Positions 26,064 through 34,424 of a DNA stretch of 64,000 nt are shown here, piece after piece (position 1 is the first letter of the stretch; each line of letters begins with the position of its first letter). The notes below the pieces were generated by a model. That model had not been told where the DNA came from and searched no databases. It was given only the letters and a program-made list of their open reading frames with translations. The translations under genes were made by a program, and so were the position numbers. Source of the DNA: Gaetbulibacter sp. S0825 (GTDB lineage: Bacteria > Bacteroidota > Bacteroidia > Flavobacteriales > Flavobacteriaceae); contig NZ_JAATJT010000002.1 of assembly GCF_011777505.1 (NCBI RefSeq), positions 558,001 through 622,000 of the forward strand, written 5' to 3'.

Positions 26064-27959
26064 TTAATTTTTAGCCTTATCCAAAACCTCAAACTTAGAA
26101 TTGTTAGATATGTATTCTGGCACAATATCTTTTAATTTTGAAACAATTTCAATGCTTTGGCAGTTAAGATTAGTATTATTAAGTTCTAATATTTTTTCTT
26201 GAATTTCTTGAATATCAATTTTTTTACTTTTTGCTATCATAATTTTTTCATGATAGGTCTGTTTAGTGTTTTCTCCATCGGCTAAAAGCTCTTCATATAT
26301 TTTCTCTCCAGGCCTTAGTCCTACAATTTTTATATCAATATCTTCTGGGTATTTTAGACCAGACAATTTAATCATGTTTACAGCTAAATCAAATATTTTA
26401 ACCGATTCTCCCATATCAAACACAAAAATTTCACCTCCATTACCCATTGCTGCTGCTTCTAATACCAACGAACACGCTTCGGGAATAGTCATGAAAAATC
26501 GAGTTATATCTCTGTGAGTTACAGTTAATGGACCTCCATTTTCAATTTGTTTTTTAAACAAAGGTATTACCGAGCCATTAGACCCAAGTACATTACCAAA
26601 TCGAGTTGTGATAAATTTTGTTTTCCCTTTTCCTTTTAAGCAACTAATATATAATTCTGCTACACGTTTAGTTGCACCCATTACATTTGTTGGATTAACA
26701 GCTTTATCGGTAGATATCATTACAAATTTTTCAACGCCATGTTTTACTGCTAGGTTTGAAATATTGATAGTTCCTCCAATATTAATGCTAACCGCTTCTT
26801 GAGGATTGTTCTCCATTAAAGGCACATGCTTATAAGCAGCTGCATGGAAAATAATTTCTGGTCTATGTTCTGCCAAAATCCTTTCCATTCTAATTGGGCA
26901 TCTTACATCTGTTACTATGGTAACATAGTCTGTAATACCTTTTTGAACAAACTCTTGCTGTATATCGTATAGAGCAGATTCTGCAATATCAACTAAAATC
27001 ATTTTTTTAAAGTTGAAACTGCATAAATTTCTTGCTATTTCGCTTCCAATTGATCCAGCAGCACCAGAAACAAGAATGACTTTATTATCGTATTCTTCAA
27101 CCAGAAGAGGGTTTTCTAGGCTAATTGGTTCTCGTCCTAATAAGTCTTCAATTTTAACAGGCTTAATTTGAGAAGCTTGCAAATCTCCATCTATCCATTG
27201 TTGGACAGGAGGTACTATTTTTACTTTAATAGATTTCTCTAGAAACACACTAGAAATTTCCAACAACCTGTGGTAGCTTATACTTTGAATGGATATTATA
27301 ACCTCATTTATAGCATGTTTTTCAATGAAATCATCATCTATATCTTCTGCGCTATAAACTTTAAGAAGATTAATTTTTTTACCAATCTTTCTTTCGTCAT
27401 TATCTATAAACCCAATTACTTCGTAATTACTTTTAGTATCATTAACTATGGCATCATAAGTTAAATTACCTGAATTTCCAGCTCCATAAATTAAGACATT
27501 AGTTTTAGGCTTAAACCCAGATATAATGGCTTTATAACTTGCTTTAATAAAAAACTTAGTAGAGATTAAGAGTAGTATATTTAAAAGAAGATGTATGTAT
27601 ATAATTGAACCTGGGATATCACAAGCAATAAAAAAGTTGAATTGTCTTGTTAAAAATGTTTCAATAAGTAGAATAGTGGCAAGAATATTAACGCCAATAA
27701 TAATATTTATAACATCTTTAATACCAATAAATCTAACAACACCCTTATGCGTTCCAACAATTAGAAAACTGATAATTGCATTAATTGCAACAAAAGGAAT
27801 TTCAGCAAGAAATTTACCAAAGTCAAAATCCAGCTTGAAATTATAACGAATTAAATAGGCAAGAAAAAATGTGAATAATACAATGCAAACATCAAAAATA
27901 AGCACTAGCCATTTTGACGCATATTTTTGCGAAATATTATATAATCCATCTTTAAACAT
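26064..27959 (-). CDS. WbpM/CapD-type nucleotide-sugar 4,6-dehydratase, membrane-bound
   Basis: 631 residues: four N-terminal transmembrane helices (residues ~15-140), a CoA-binding-like Rossmann unit (YGAGNSGNLTYDAIV near residue 162), then the SDR catalytic domain with VSGAAGSIGSEIAR near residue 295 and the catalytic triad region SISTDKAVNPTNVMGATKR (SMK-type: S/T, M in place of Tyr, K). The substrate is probably UDP-GlcNAc, producing the 4-keto-6-deoxy sugar that feeds the DegT aminotransferase encoded upstream. Five bp from the export lipoprotein gene. Confidence 0.92.
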   Translation of the reverse strand: MFKDGLYNISQKYASKWLVLIFDVCIVLFTFFLAYLIRYNFKLDFDFGKFLAEIPFVAINAIISFLIVGTHKGVVRFIGIKDVINIIIGVNILATILLIETFLTRQFNFFIACDIPGSIIYIHLLLNILLLISTKFFIKASYKAIISGFKPKTNVLIYGAGNSGNLTYDAIVNDTKSNYEVIGFIDNDERKIGKKINLLKVYSAEDIDDDFIEKHAINEVIISIQSISYHRLLEISSVFLEKSIKVKIVPPVQQWIDGDLQASQIKPVKIEDLLGREPISLENPLLVEEYDNKVILVSGAAGSIGSEIARNLCSFNFKKMILVDIAESALYDIQQEFVQKGITDYVTIVTDVRCPIRMERILAEHRPEIIFHAAAYKHVPLMENNPQEAVSINIGGTINISNLAVKHGVEKFVMISTDKAVNPTNVMGATKRVAELYISCLKGKGKTKFITTRFGNVLGSNGSVIPLFKKQIENGGPLTVTHRDITRFFMTIPEACSLVLEAAAMGNGGEIFVFDMGESVKIFDLAVNMIKLSGLKYPEDIDIKIVGLRPGEKIYEELLADGENTKQTYHEKIMIAKSKKIDIQEIQEKILELNNTNLNCQSIEIVSKLKDIVPEYISNNSKFEVLDKAKN

Positions 27960-28324
27960 AACTCAAAATAGGCATTTTTACATTAACTCGGTATTTTCGA
28001 CTAAAATTTAAAATTTACTACCGATATGGTACTAATGCTATGTAATCAAATTCATTTTTAATAAAGTGCTAGCTTTATTATTCAGGGGTTAAATAAGATT
28101 AGGCAGTTAAATTTTCTGTATTTTTATATTTTAACAGATAAACGTTCTAAAAATAAAAGACCGCATAATTTTATTAAAGTAAATATCTATGTTTCATTGG
28201 GATTCATCAAATAAAAACGACAAATAACAAATTTTGCCGATATGAAAATTTAATAACCCCTTTAGATAATTACTTAATCAAAAAAAGTAAGACAGGAGTA
28301 ACTAAAAAAAACTAGCTTATTATC
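27960..28324 (-). other. 365-bp intergenic stretch inside the polysaccharide locus
   Basis: No open frame and no match to a known RNA. The only structure seen is a hairpin TAATAAAG (28059-28066) / CTTTATTA (28073-28080) with loop TGCTAG. It lacks a T run on either strand, so is not a typical terminator. The region is AT-rich and probably contains the promoter for the dehydratase-wza-wzc segment, but no clear TAnnTTTG box was found on the minus strand. Confidence 0.4.
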
Positions 28325-29452
28325 TTAACCTAAGGAGAAAAATGATTTTAGAACACTATAAATTCTATTAAGTTCACTTTCATTTAAGTTAGAGCCACTT
28401 GGTAAGCACAAACCTCTTTCAAACAAATCATCTGATACACCGTTTATATACTTTTTACAGTTGCTGAAAATGGGTTGCTGATGCATTGGTTTCCATAAAG
28501 GTCTTGTTTCGATATTTTCTTTATCAAATTCTAACCTTAATGACTCCCTTGATTTGTAGGTATCCATTAAAATACATGACAACCATCTATTTGAAAAATG
28601 ACCTTGAGGTTCATTTAATAACTTTACAGAATCTAAATTACCTAAAGCATCTTCGTAAAATTTATAGTTTTTTCGTCTAAGCTTTACATATTCGTCTAAA
28701 ACCGTCATTTGACCACGTCCTATACCAGCAACTACGTTAGACATTCTATAATTATAACCGATATGAGAATGCAAATATGCTACAGATTTATCTCTGGCTT
28801 GTGTTGCAAGAAATACCGCTTTGTCTTTTATAGCCTTTTTATTGGTTGCTAATGCACCACCACCAGATGTAGTAATTATTTTGTTTCCATTAAATGATAG
28901 AATGGATATATCTCCAAAAGTCCCACATTTTCTATTTTTGTAACTACTACCAAATGCTTCGGCACTATCTTCTATAATTGGTATGTCGTAATTTTTTGCA
29001 ATTGTGTGAATTTCATCCACTTTATATGGCATACCATATAAGTGAACAGCTATAATTGCTTTGGGTTTTTTTCCTTTTGAAATACAATCTTTAATTGCTA
29101 TTTCTAATTGAATTGGACATAGATTCCAAGTATCTTCCTCACTATCTACAAAAACAGGCTGAGCTCCTTGATATACTATTGGGTTAGCTGAAGCCGAAAA
29201 CGTTTTACTTTGGCACAATACAATATCATCTCTTGAAACATCAAGTAGAATGAGCCCTAAATGTATTGCTGCAGTACCCGAACTTAATGCTGCTACATAC
29301 GTGTCTTCATTCAAATATTGAGAGATATCTTCTTCAAATCCAGTGACATTTGGACCAAGTGGCGCTATCCAATTAGTATCGAAAGCTTCATTTATAAATT
29401 TTTGCTCTTTGCCACTCATGTGTGGAGAAGAGAGCCATACTTTTGATTTCAT
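28325..29452 (-). CDS. DegT/DnrJ/EryC1 sugar aminotransferase
   Basis: 375 residues, PLP fold type I. Motifs: PHMSGKEQKFINEAFDTNWIAPLGP at the start, LSSGTAAIHLGL (PLP-phosphate) near residue 57, VHLYGMP, EDSAEAFGSSY (Asp to the PLP ring) and the Schiff-base lysine in SFNGNKIITTSGGGAL near residue 188. Closest in style to PglE-like enzymes that aminate UDP-4-keto-6-deoxy-GlcNAc, which fits the dehydratase next door. No PglD-type acetyltransferase is in the locus. Confidence 0.9.
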   Translation of the reverse strand: MKSKVWLSSPHMSGKEQKFINEAFDTNWIAPLGPNVTGFEEDISQYLNEDTYVAALSSGTAAIHLGLILLDVSRDDIVLCQSKTFSASANPIVYQGAQPVFVDSEEDTWNLCPIQLEIAIKDCISKGKKPKAIIAVHLYGMPYKVDEIHTIAKNYDIPIIEDSAEAFGSSYKNRKCGTFGDISILSFNGNKIITTSGGGALATNKKAIKDKAVFLATQARDKSVAYLHSHIGYNYRMSNVVAGIGRGQMTVLDEYVKLRRKNYKFYEDALGNLDSVKLLNEPQGHFSNRWLSCILMDTYKSRESLRLEFDKENIETRPLWKPMHQQPIFSNCKKYINGVSDDLFERGLCLPSGSNLNESELNRIYSVLKSFFSLG

Positions 29453-29552
29453 AAGTAGTAGTATCTAACTGTAAATATCAATTTAAATTAATTATCAGTC
29501 AAAATAAACAGATAAAAGTTCAATTTATCTTGATAAACTAATATGTTAGTGA

Positions 29553-30557
29553 TTAGATAAGGGAGGCAATAACTTTATTTGCCATGGATGTCATGGTTTC
29601 ACTTTTAAATTGGTGCTTTTCATTTAGCCTTTTATATTCTTTGAATATATCTTCCAAATTTTCAAAGTTTTTATTCATATGCATACCAAAGTTATGTGGA
29701 TGCCACCAAAGATGAAACAACTCGTTATGTTTTGCAGCATGCTGCATTGCTTTTTTAATTCTTCTTATTTTAAATGGTTCTAACAGCTTTAAATTTTTGT
29801 TGTAAGGCCTTAAAAAGCGGCTTTGAGGTAAGTTAATTATTTTGTCTTTGTTATTTATTTTTTTTAAGTCGTAAGTGTGCTTCCCTGTTAGGTTTAAATA
29901 ACTGTCTAGCATTCTTAACACTCTAAATATTTGCCAAGAATAGTAAGGGGATTCTGGACTGTTTTCTAATTGATAAAGAAATGAGTCTTCTGTGCCACGG
30001 TAACTTTTTATGCCTAGTTTATAACAAACATCTAAATACTCAGGATTGAACATATTTCTTGGAAAAACAATACTTTCTATATTAGTATTTAAGTTTTCTG
30101 CAATATCCAATGCTGCAGTTATATCCTCCTTAAAATGATTTTTGTTTTGACCAGATTCTGTACAGTAGTAATGTGAAAAAGTATGAGTTCCGACTTCGTG
30201 ATTATTGTTTTCAATAATTCTTTTTAGTATTGAATGTCCAAAATGATAAGGATCGTCCTTTTCGTTATAGCCTACATCTTCTAATATGGCATAAGGGTCT
30301 AGTTCGGTTTTAGCATAATCTGGTGTTTGCTCAGGCATATACTCGATAAGTTCATCCTTATTTTTTGCAAACAAAAAACCAACAGTAGCAAATGTGAGTT
30401 TTACATTGTACTTATCGCTTAAGTCAAGGAGTCTTTCAATGACTTTACGCGTGTTTTCGAGGTTTTCTTGATATTCTTCTACAGATTTAAGATCGAAAAA
30501 ACCCCAGTGTAATTCGTAATCTAATGAAATAACAAAATGTCCATTATCGTTTATCAT
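29553..30557 (-). CDS. Polysaccharide deacetylase (NodB-type)
   Basis: 334 residues, no signal peptide. Metal and catalytic residues: SLDYE (Asp12), EVGTHTFSHYYC with the His-x3-His pair near residue 140, and FPRNMFNPEY near residue 190. This is the subgroup often found in exosortase/PEP-CTERM-like capsule loci. It probably removes acetyl groups from a polymer or lipid-linked sugar on the cytoplasmic side. It is 3 bp from the FemAB/GNAT gene, so coupled. Confidence 0.85.
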   Translation of the reverse strand: MINDNGHFVISLDYELHWGFFDLKSVEEYQENLENTRKVIERLLDLSDKYNVKLTFATVGFLFAKNKDELIEYMPEQTPDYAKTELDPYAILEDVGYNEKDDPYHFGHSILKRIIENNNHEVGTHTFSHYYCTESGQNKNHFKEDITAALDIAENLNTNIESIVFPRNMFNPEYLDVCYKLGIKSYRGTEDSFLYQLENSPESPYYSWQIFRVLRMLDSYLNLTGKHTYDLKKINNKDKIINLPQSRFLRPYNKNLKLLEPFKIRRIKKAMQHAAKHNELFHLWWHPHNFGMHMNKNFENLEDIFKEYKRLNEKHQFKSETMTSMANKVIASLI

Positions 30558-30560
30558 ACC

Positions 30561-31577
30561 TTAATTAGCTCTATATAATGGAAAATAATCGCTAGTAGCA
30601 CTATTAGTGGTACTTAATTTATCATATACTTCCTGATTTACAATATGTTTCCAAATCTCAAAGGTTCTAAAATCTTTTGAAAACGATGATTTAAATTCAA
30701 AAAGTGAGTCTTCTTTACTTCCTAAACCGCCGCCCAAATTAAAATACTTAAAATTTTGCTCGGTCGCTTCGACCCTCATTTCATCCAAAAATAATTTTGA
30801 TGGTCTTAATCGTAAATACTCTGTTCGAGTTCCAGATAAATGAAACTGCACAATACCGTTCGTTTTAACAAACATTGAACCAGCTATAATCTTTTGCGAT
30901 TCTTGTTCTTCAACTAATAAAATATCCGTTTTAAAATCGGTTTGGTCAAGGAAATTTAAAAAATATTCAGGCTTAAAGAAGTAGTCACTATTAGCATCGA
31001 GACGATTCATATTTTCATGATATATGTCCACAAATTCCAATACATCTTCTTTTGTACTGGCTTTGCGAACATTACAAGTACGACGTAATTTATTTACTTG
31101 GTTTTTTAGAGACTTCTGGTAAGCACGACGTGATTCTTCTAGTGGTAAGGATATATCAATATTCACAACTTTGCCAAGAGACGTTATGTTTCCATAATCC
31201 TTTAAGATTGGTTTTTGAGAGTCGATATATGGATGCAATCGTGAAAAAATAGATACAATATTTTTTGATTTAAAATATGCTTGGATTTCATTTATGAATT
31301 CTGAATTATCAAAATTTGATGTCACATTTTTACTCAATGGACCACCATAACCATAAATTGATGTAAAATCAAAATAATCTGTGTTCTCAATTGGACGTAA
31401 TAAAAGAGGTAATGCAATTAAAACATCATTATTACTGGTGTAAACAATAAGTATTGGAGTTTCTGTTTCAGAGTTTTTTGAAATATGATGATAGTCAAAT
31501 GTATGGTAGAAATCATACGTGTCTACTACACTTAAAACTGCATTCCAATCTTTTTTTGAAGTAATTTCTTTAATCAT
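30561..31577 (-). CDS. FemAB-family GNAT acyltransferase
   Basis: 338 residues. FemAB-like twin GNAT: N-terminal half with FYHTFDYHHI and YTSNNDVLIALPLLLRPI, then ESRRAYQKSLKNQVNKLRRT and LLVEEQESQKIIAGSMFVKTNGIVQFHLSGTRTEYLRLRPSKLFLDEMRVEATEQNFKYFNLGGGLGSKEDSLFEFKSSFS, the conserved GNAT acceptor and F-K-x-x-F motif. Predicted aminoacyl or acyl transfer onto a glycan or peptide; the exact substrate is unknown. Sits between NodB deacetylase and the PLP-fold protein. Confidence 0.8.
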   Translation of the reverse strand: MIKEITSKKDWNAVLSVVDTYDFYHTFDYHHISKNSETETPILIVYTSNNDVLIALPLLLRPIENTDYFDFTSIYGYGGPLSKNVTSNFDNSEFINEIQAYFKSKNIVSIFSRLHPYIDSQKPILKDYGNITSLGKVVNIDISLPLEESRRAYQKSLKNQVNKLRRTCNVRKASTKEDVLEFVDIYHENMNRLDANSDYFFKPEYFLNFLDQTDFKTDILLVEEQESQKIIAGSMFVKTNGIVQFHLSGTRTEYLRLRPSKLFLDEMRVEATEQNFKYFNLGGGLGSKEDSLFEFKSSFSKDFRTFEIWKHIVNQEVYDKLSTTNSATSDYFPLYRAN

Positions 31578-31599
31578 TGTCTTAATTAACAGGCAACAA

Positions 31600-32667
31600 T
31601 TATACGTTGTTTTTTACCCAAACGTTAATTTTTTCGACCAAGTAACTCATACTATCTATATCATATCTAAAATCGACGTGAATGTTTAAAAGATATTTCC
31701 ACTTTAATAACACCTTATTATTTGGCCACAAGTGAGCTGGGAAAATTTGATTGGATATAAGCCAAATTCGAAAAGAGTCAAATACTTGATAATTACGAAA
31801 GAGTAATAATAAACCAAAAGGAGTATAACCTTCCTTTTTAACAATTTTGAAATGTTTCGATGGTTCTATATGCTGGAGAATACATTCTAAATTTTGCTTT
31901 TTAATAGGGTTTGGGTCTAAAATAAAAAAGGATTTTATTAAATCTATAGTTTCTGCTTTTGGCTTAATATAATTTTCTGAAAAACTTAAAAGACTCTCTC
32001 CTTGTATAAAAGACAAAAGATATTCGGGTTTTACCAAACTTTGATTCTTAATAAATTGACGTTTCAATAGCGTGGAATCTTCAATCATTTTATAAGCATT
32101 TTCAATTTTCTCATCAGCTGTGTCTTGGTAGTAATCCAGTTTTTCCTTAGTATTAGGACTCCAAACTACACTTCCTAATGGGATAGGGTAAACTTTACGT
32201 AATGAAGCGAAACAATAATCTGCTTTACTATTTAAGCTTTGGTTGCTTAACCAACCATGTGTATGGTCTTCAATAATAAAGGCTCTATCTGTTTCAGGAT
32301 AATCGAAAGTTGATAAGCCCCAAAAATTATTCAAAATTACAATGTCATTTTTGTTCGAAAATGAAGTAATGTCAATTGTTTTTGTAAATTCAAAGGGACT
32401 GACTTTGTAATACTTAATGTTACTAAAATAATGATTTATGAGATCTGAAATTGTGTAGCAGTAATAGTAAGGCAACCAAATAGCCTCAATGGTATTTGTA
32501 GCCTTTATTTTTTCTATGATAGCTAAAAGAGCATTTCTACCAGAATAATAAAATGAATAATCATTTACATCTAGAGGTATTTTGTTTTGCTCTAGTAAAT
32601 TATACTCTGGATCCTTACTTTCTAATAAGTAAAAATTTGATCCAATTTCTTTATTCAACCTGTGCAT
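31600..32667 (-). CDS. Atypical PLP fold-I protein (DegT-like)
   Basis: 355 residues. It lacks the usual DegT consensus but keeps the fold landmarks: FYYSGRNALLAIIEK (PLP-phosphate helix), EAIWLPYYYCYT, IEDHTHGWLSNQ (Asp to ring) and a likely Schiff-base lysine in ADYCFASLRKVYPIPLGSVVW near residue 177. The C-terminal domain is divergent. It could be a second sugar aminotransferase or a non-catalytic relative. Overlaps the phosphoglycosyl transferase gene by 17 bp and probably translates with it. Confidence 0.6.
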   Translation of the reverse strand: MHRLNKEIGSNFYLLESKDPEYNLLEQNKIPLDVNDYSFYYSGRNALLAIIEKIKATNTIEAIWLPYYYCYTISDLINHYFSNIKYYKVSPFEFTKTIDITSFSNKNDIVILNNFWGLSTFDYPETDRAFIIEDHTHGWLSNQSLNSKADYCFASLRKVYPIPLGSVVWSPNTKEKLDYYQDTADEKIENAYKMIEDSTLLKRQFIKNQSLVKPEYLLSFIQGESLLSFSENYIKPKAETIDLIKSFFILDPNPIKKQNLECILQHIEPSKHFKIVKKEGYTPFGLLLLFRNYQVFDSFRIWLISNQIFPAHLWPNNKVLLKWKYLLNIHVDFRYDIDSMSYLVEKINVWVKNNV

Positions 32668-33262
32668 TCTTAAAAGGAGCTATAGTTTTATTGACTGCGC
32701 CATCCATATCTTTTTTTTGAAGGACCTTATATATTGTAAGAAATAATATTTTAAGATCGAGCAAAAATGATTGATTATCAACGTACCAGACATCATGTTT
32801 AAATTTTTGTTCCCAGCTTATTGAGGTTCTACCATTTACTTGTGCCCAACCAGTAATTCCAGGCATTACATCATGTCGTCTTGCTTGTTCCTTATCATAT
32901 AATGGCAAGTATTCTGGATGTAAAGGCCTTGGCCCAACAAGGCTCATATCACCTTTAATAACATTAATTAATTGTGGAATTTCATCAAGCGATGTTTTTC
33001 TAATAAAACTTCCAATTTTTGTAACACGTAAATGGTATGGTAATAAATCACCATTTTTATCGCGCTTATCGTTCATGCTTTTAAGCTTGATGATATTAAA
33101 AACTCTTCCCTTCTTTCCTGCACGTCTTTGATAAAAAAATGGCTTACCATTATTAGTAAACAACAAAATCACAATTAGAACCAAGAAAATAGGAGAGGAG
33201 ATGATAAATCCTATAATTGCTGATGAAATATCTAATATTGGTTTTAGAACTTTTGCGTACAT
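32651..33262 (-). CDS. Initiating phosphoglycosyl transferase (PglC type)
   Basis: 203 residues. One N-terminal re-entrant hydrophobic helix (SSAIIGFIISSPIFLVLIVILLF) then the bacterial sugar-transferase domain with KSMNDKRDKNG, RKTSLDEIPQLINVIKGDMSLVGPRPL, MPGITGWAQVNGR and WEQKFKHDVWYVDNQSF. Transfers a sugar phosphate to undecaprenyl phosphate and so starts the repeat unit. It is the short monotopic form without a CapD-like N-terminus. The Asp-Glu pair of the active site is in SLDEIPQ. Confidence 0.93.
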   Translation of the reverse strand: MYAKVLKPILDISSAIIGFIISSPIFLVLIVILLFTNNGKPFFYQRRAGKKGRVFNIIKLKSMNDKRDKNGDLLPYHLRVTKIGSFIRKTSLDEIPQLINVIKGDMSLVGPRPLHPEYLPLYDKEQARRHDVMPGITGWAQVNGRTSISWEQKFKHDVWYVDNQSFLLDLKILFLTIYKVLQKKDMDGAVNKTIAPFKNAQVE

Positions 33263-33265
33263 AAA

Positions 33266-34417
33266 TTAGTTGTTTTCTAGGTCTCTGTATTCTTGTAAAA
33301 GTGCTTCCCAAATTACTTGGCGTTGGTAATTATCACAAATCATTTTCCTTGAAGCATTAGCTAGTTCTTTCTGCTTACTTGGGTTTTCTATGATATTTAG
33401 CATTGCTAAATATAGTTCATTTTCATCTTTTGGTGGAATGATTAAACCATTTACACCCTCTTTAATTATTTCATTACAACCATTAATATTGGTTACTATA
33501 CTTGGTAATTCCATAGCTCCAGCTTGCATCACAACATTTGGAAATCCTTCTCTATAACTAGGAAATGCTAAAACATTAGATATGGCAAAATACGGACGAA
33601 CATCTGTTTGCCAACCAACATTGATAATGTTATTGTTGCTTTCGATTTCATTTAAAGTGCTATCCTGTAATGGGTCTAATTCACTTTCAAAAGTTCCTAC
33701 TAATAGTAATTTGATATTTTGATGGTCTGCAGATAGTTTTTTGAAAGCACTAATCAATTCATTAATACCTTTATCTGTAACTAAACGACCAACAAAAACA
33801 AAAACAGTGTCATCTTCAATAATATTTAGTTCTTCTCTTAATGTTGTCTTTGTTTCTTCTGATATATTTTCAACAGAAAAATGATTGACATCAATACCAT
33901 TGGAGCTCCCATTAGCAATTACTTTTAGTTTACTTGGCTTTGTATAACCATTTTGGATGATAATGTCTTTTAATCCTAATGAATTTGGATAAATTTTTGT
34001 TGCACAAGCATAGGTGATTTTTTCTACAAAATCGAGTAGTTTTCTTTTTGCTCCAGTTGCTACCAATAATGGTAGTCCTGCTATGGTGTGCAACCTATTA
34101 GGTACACCTGCAAGTTTTGCCGCCATCATGCCCAATGTTCCAGCTTTTGGGGTATGTGAGTGTACAATAAATGGTTTTTCCTTTTTTATAACCTTGTATA
34201 ATTTCCATAAGGAAACTAAATCCTTTATTGGAGAAATGGTGCGAGTCATTTCTACTTCAATCACTCTTATGCCTTCATCATTAACTACGTCTTTAATCTC
34301 CTCTCCTGAACTAGTGATACCAACAACTTCATAATATTGACTCATGAATTTCGGCTGTCCTTTAAGCAAATTTCTTAAAGAAATAGGTACAGTAGTTATG
34401 CGTAATATTTTTTTCAT
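33266..34417 (-). CDS. Glycosyltransferase family 4
   Basis: 383 residues, GT-B fold: N-terminal acceptor half with KPFIVHSHTPKAGTLGMMAAKLAGVPNRLHTIAGLP near residues 80-115, and the donor half with VFVGRLVTDKGINELISAF near residue 210 and the E-x7-E type motif SYREGFPNVVMQAGAMELPSIVTN near residues 290-315. Adds the next sugar to the lipid-linked acceptor, similar in style to PglA. It is the only canonical glycosyltransferase in the locus. Confidence 0.9.
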   Translation of the reverse strand: MKKILRITTVPISLRNLLKGQPKFMSQYYEVVGITSSGEEIKDVVNDEGIRVIEVEMTRTISPIKDLVSLWKLYKVIKKEKPFIVHSHTPKAGTLGMMAAKLAGVPNRLHTIAGLPLLVATGAKRKLLDFVEKITYACATKIYPNSLGLKDIIIQNGYTKPSKLKVIANGSSNGIDVNHFSVENISEETKTTLREELNIIEDDTVFVFVGRLVTDKGINELISAFKKLSADHQNIKLLLVGTFESELDPLQDSTLNEIESNNNIINVGWQTDVRPYFAISNVLAFPSYREGFPNVVMQAGAMELPSIVTNINGCNEIIKEGVNGLIIPPKDENELYLAMLNIIENPSKQKELANASRKMICDNYQRQVIWEALLQEYRDLENN

Positions 34418-34424
34418 TTGTAAA

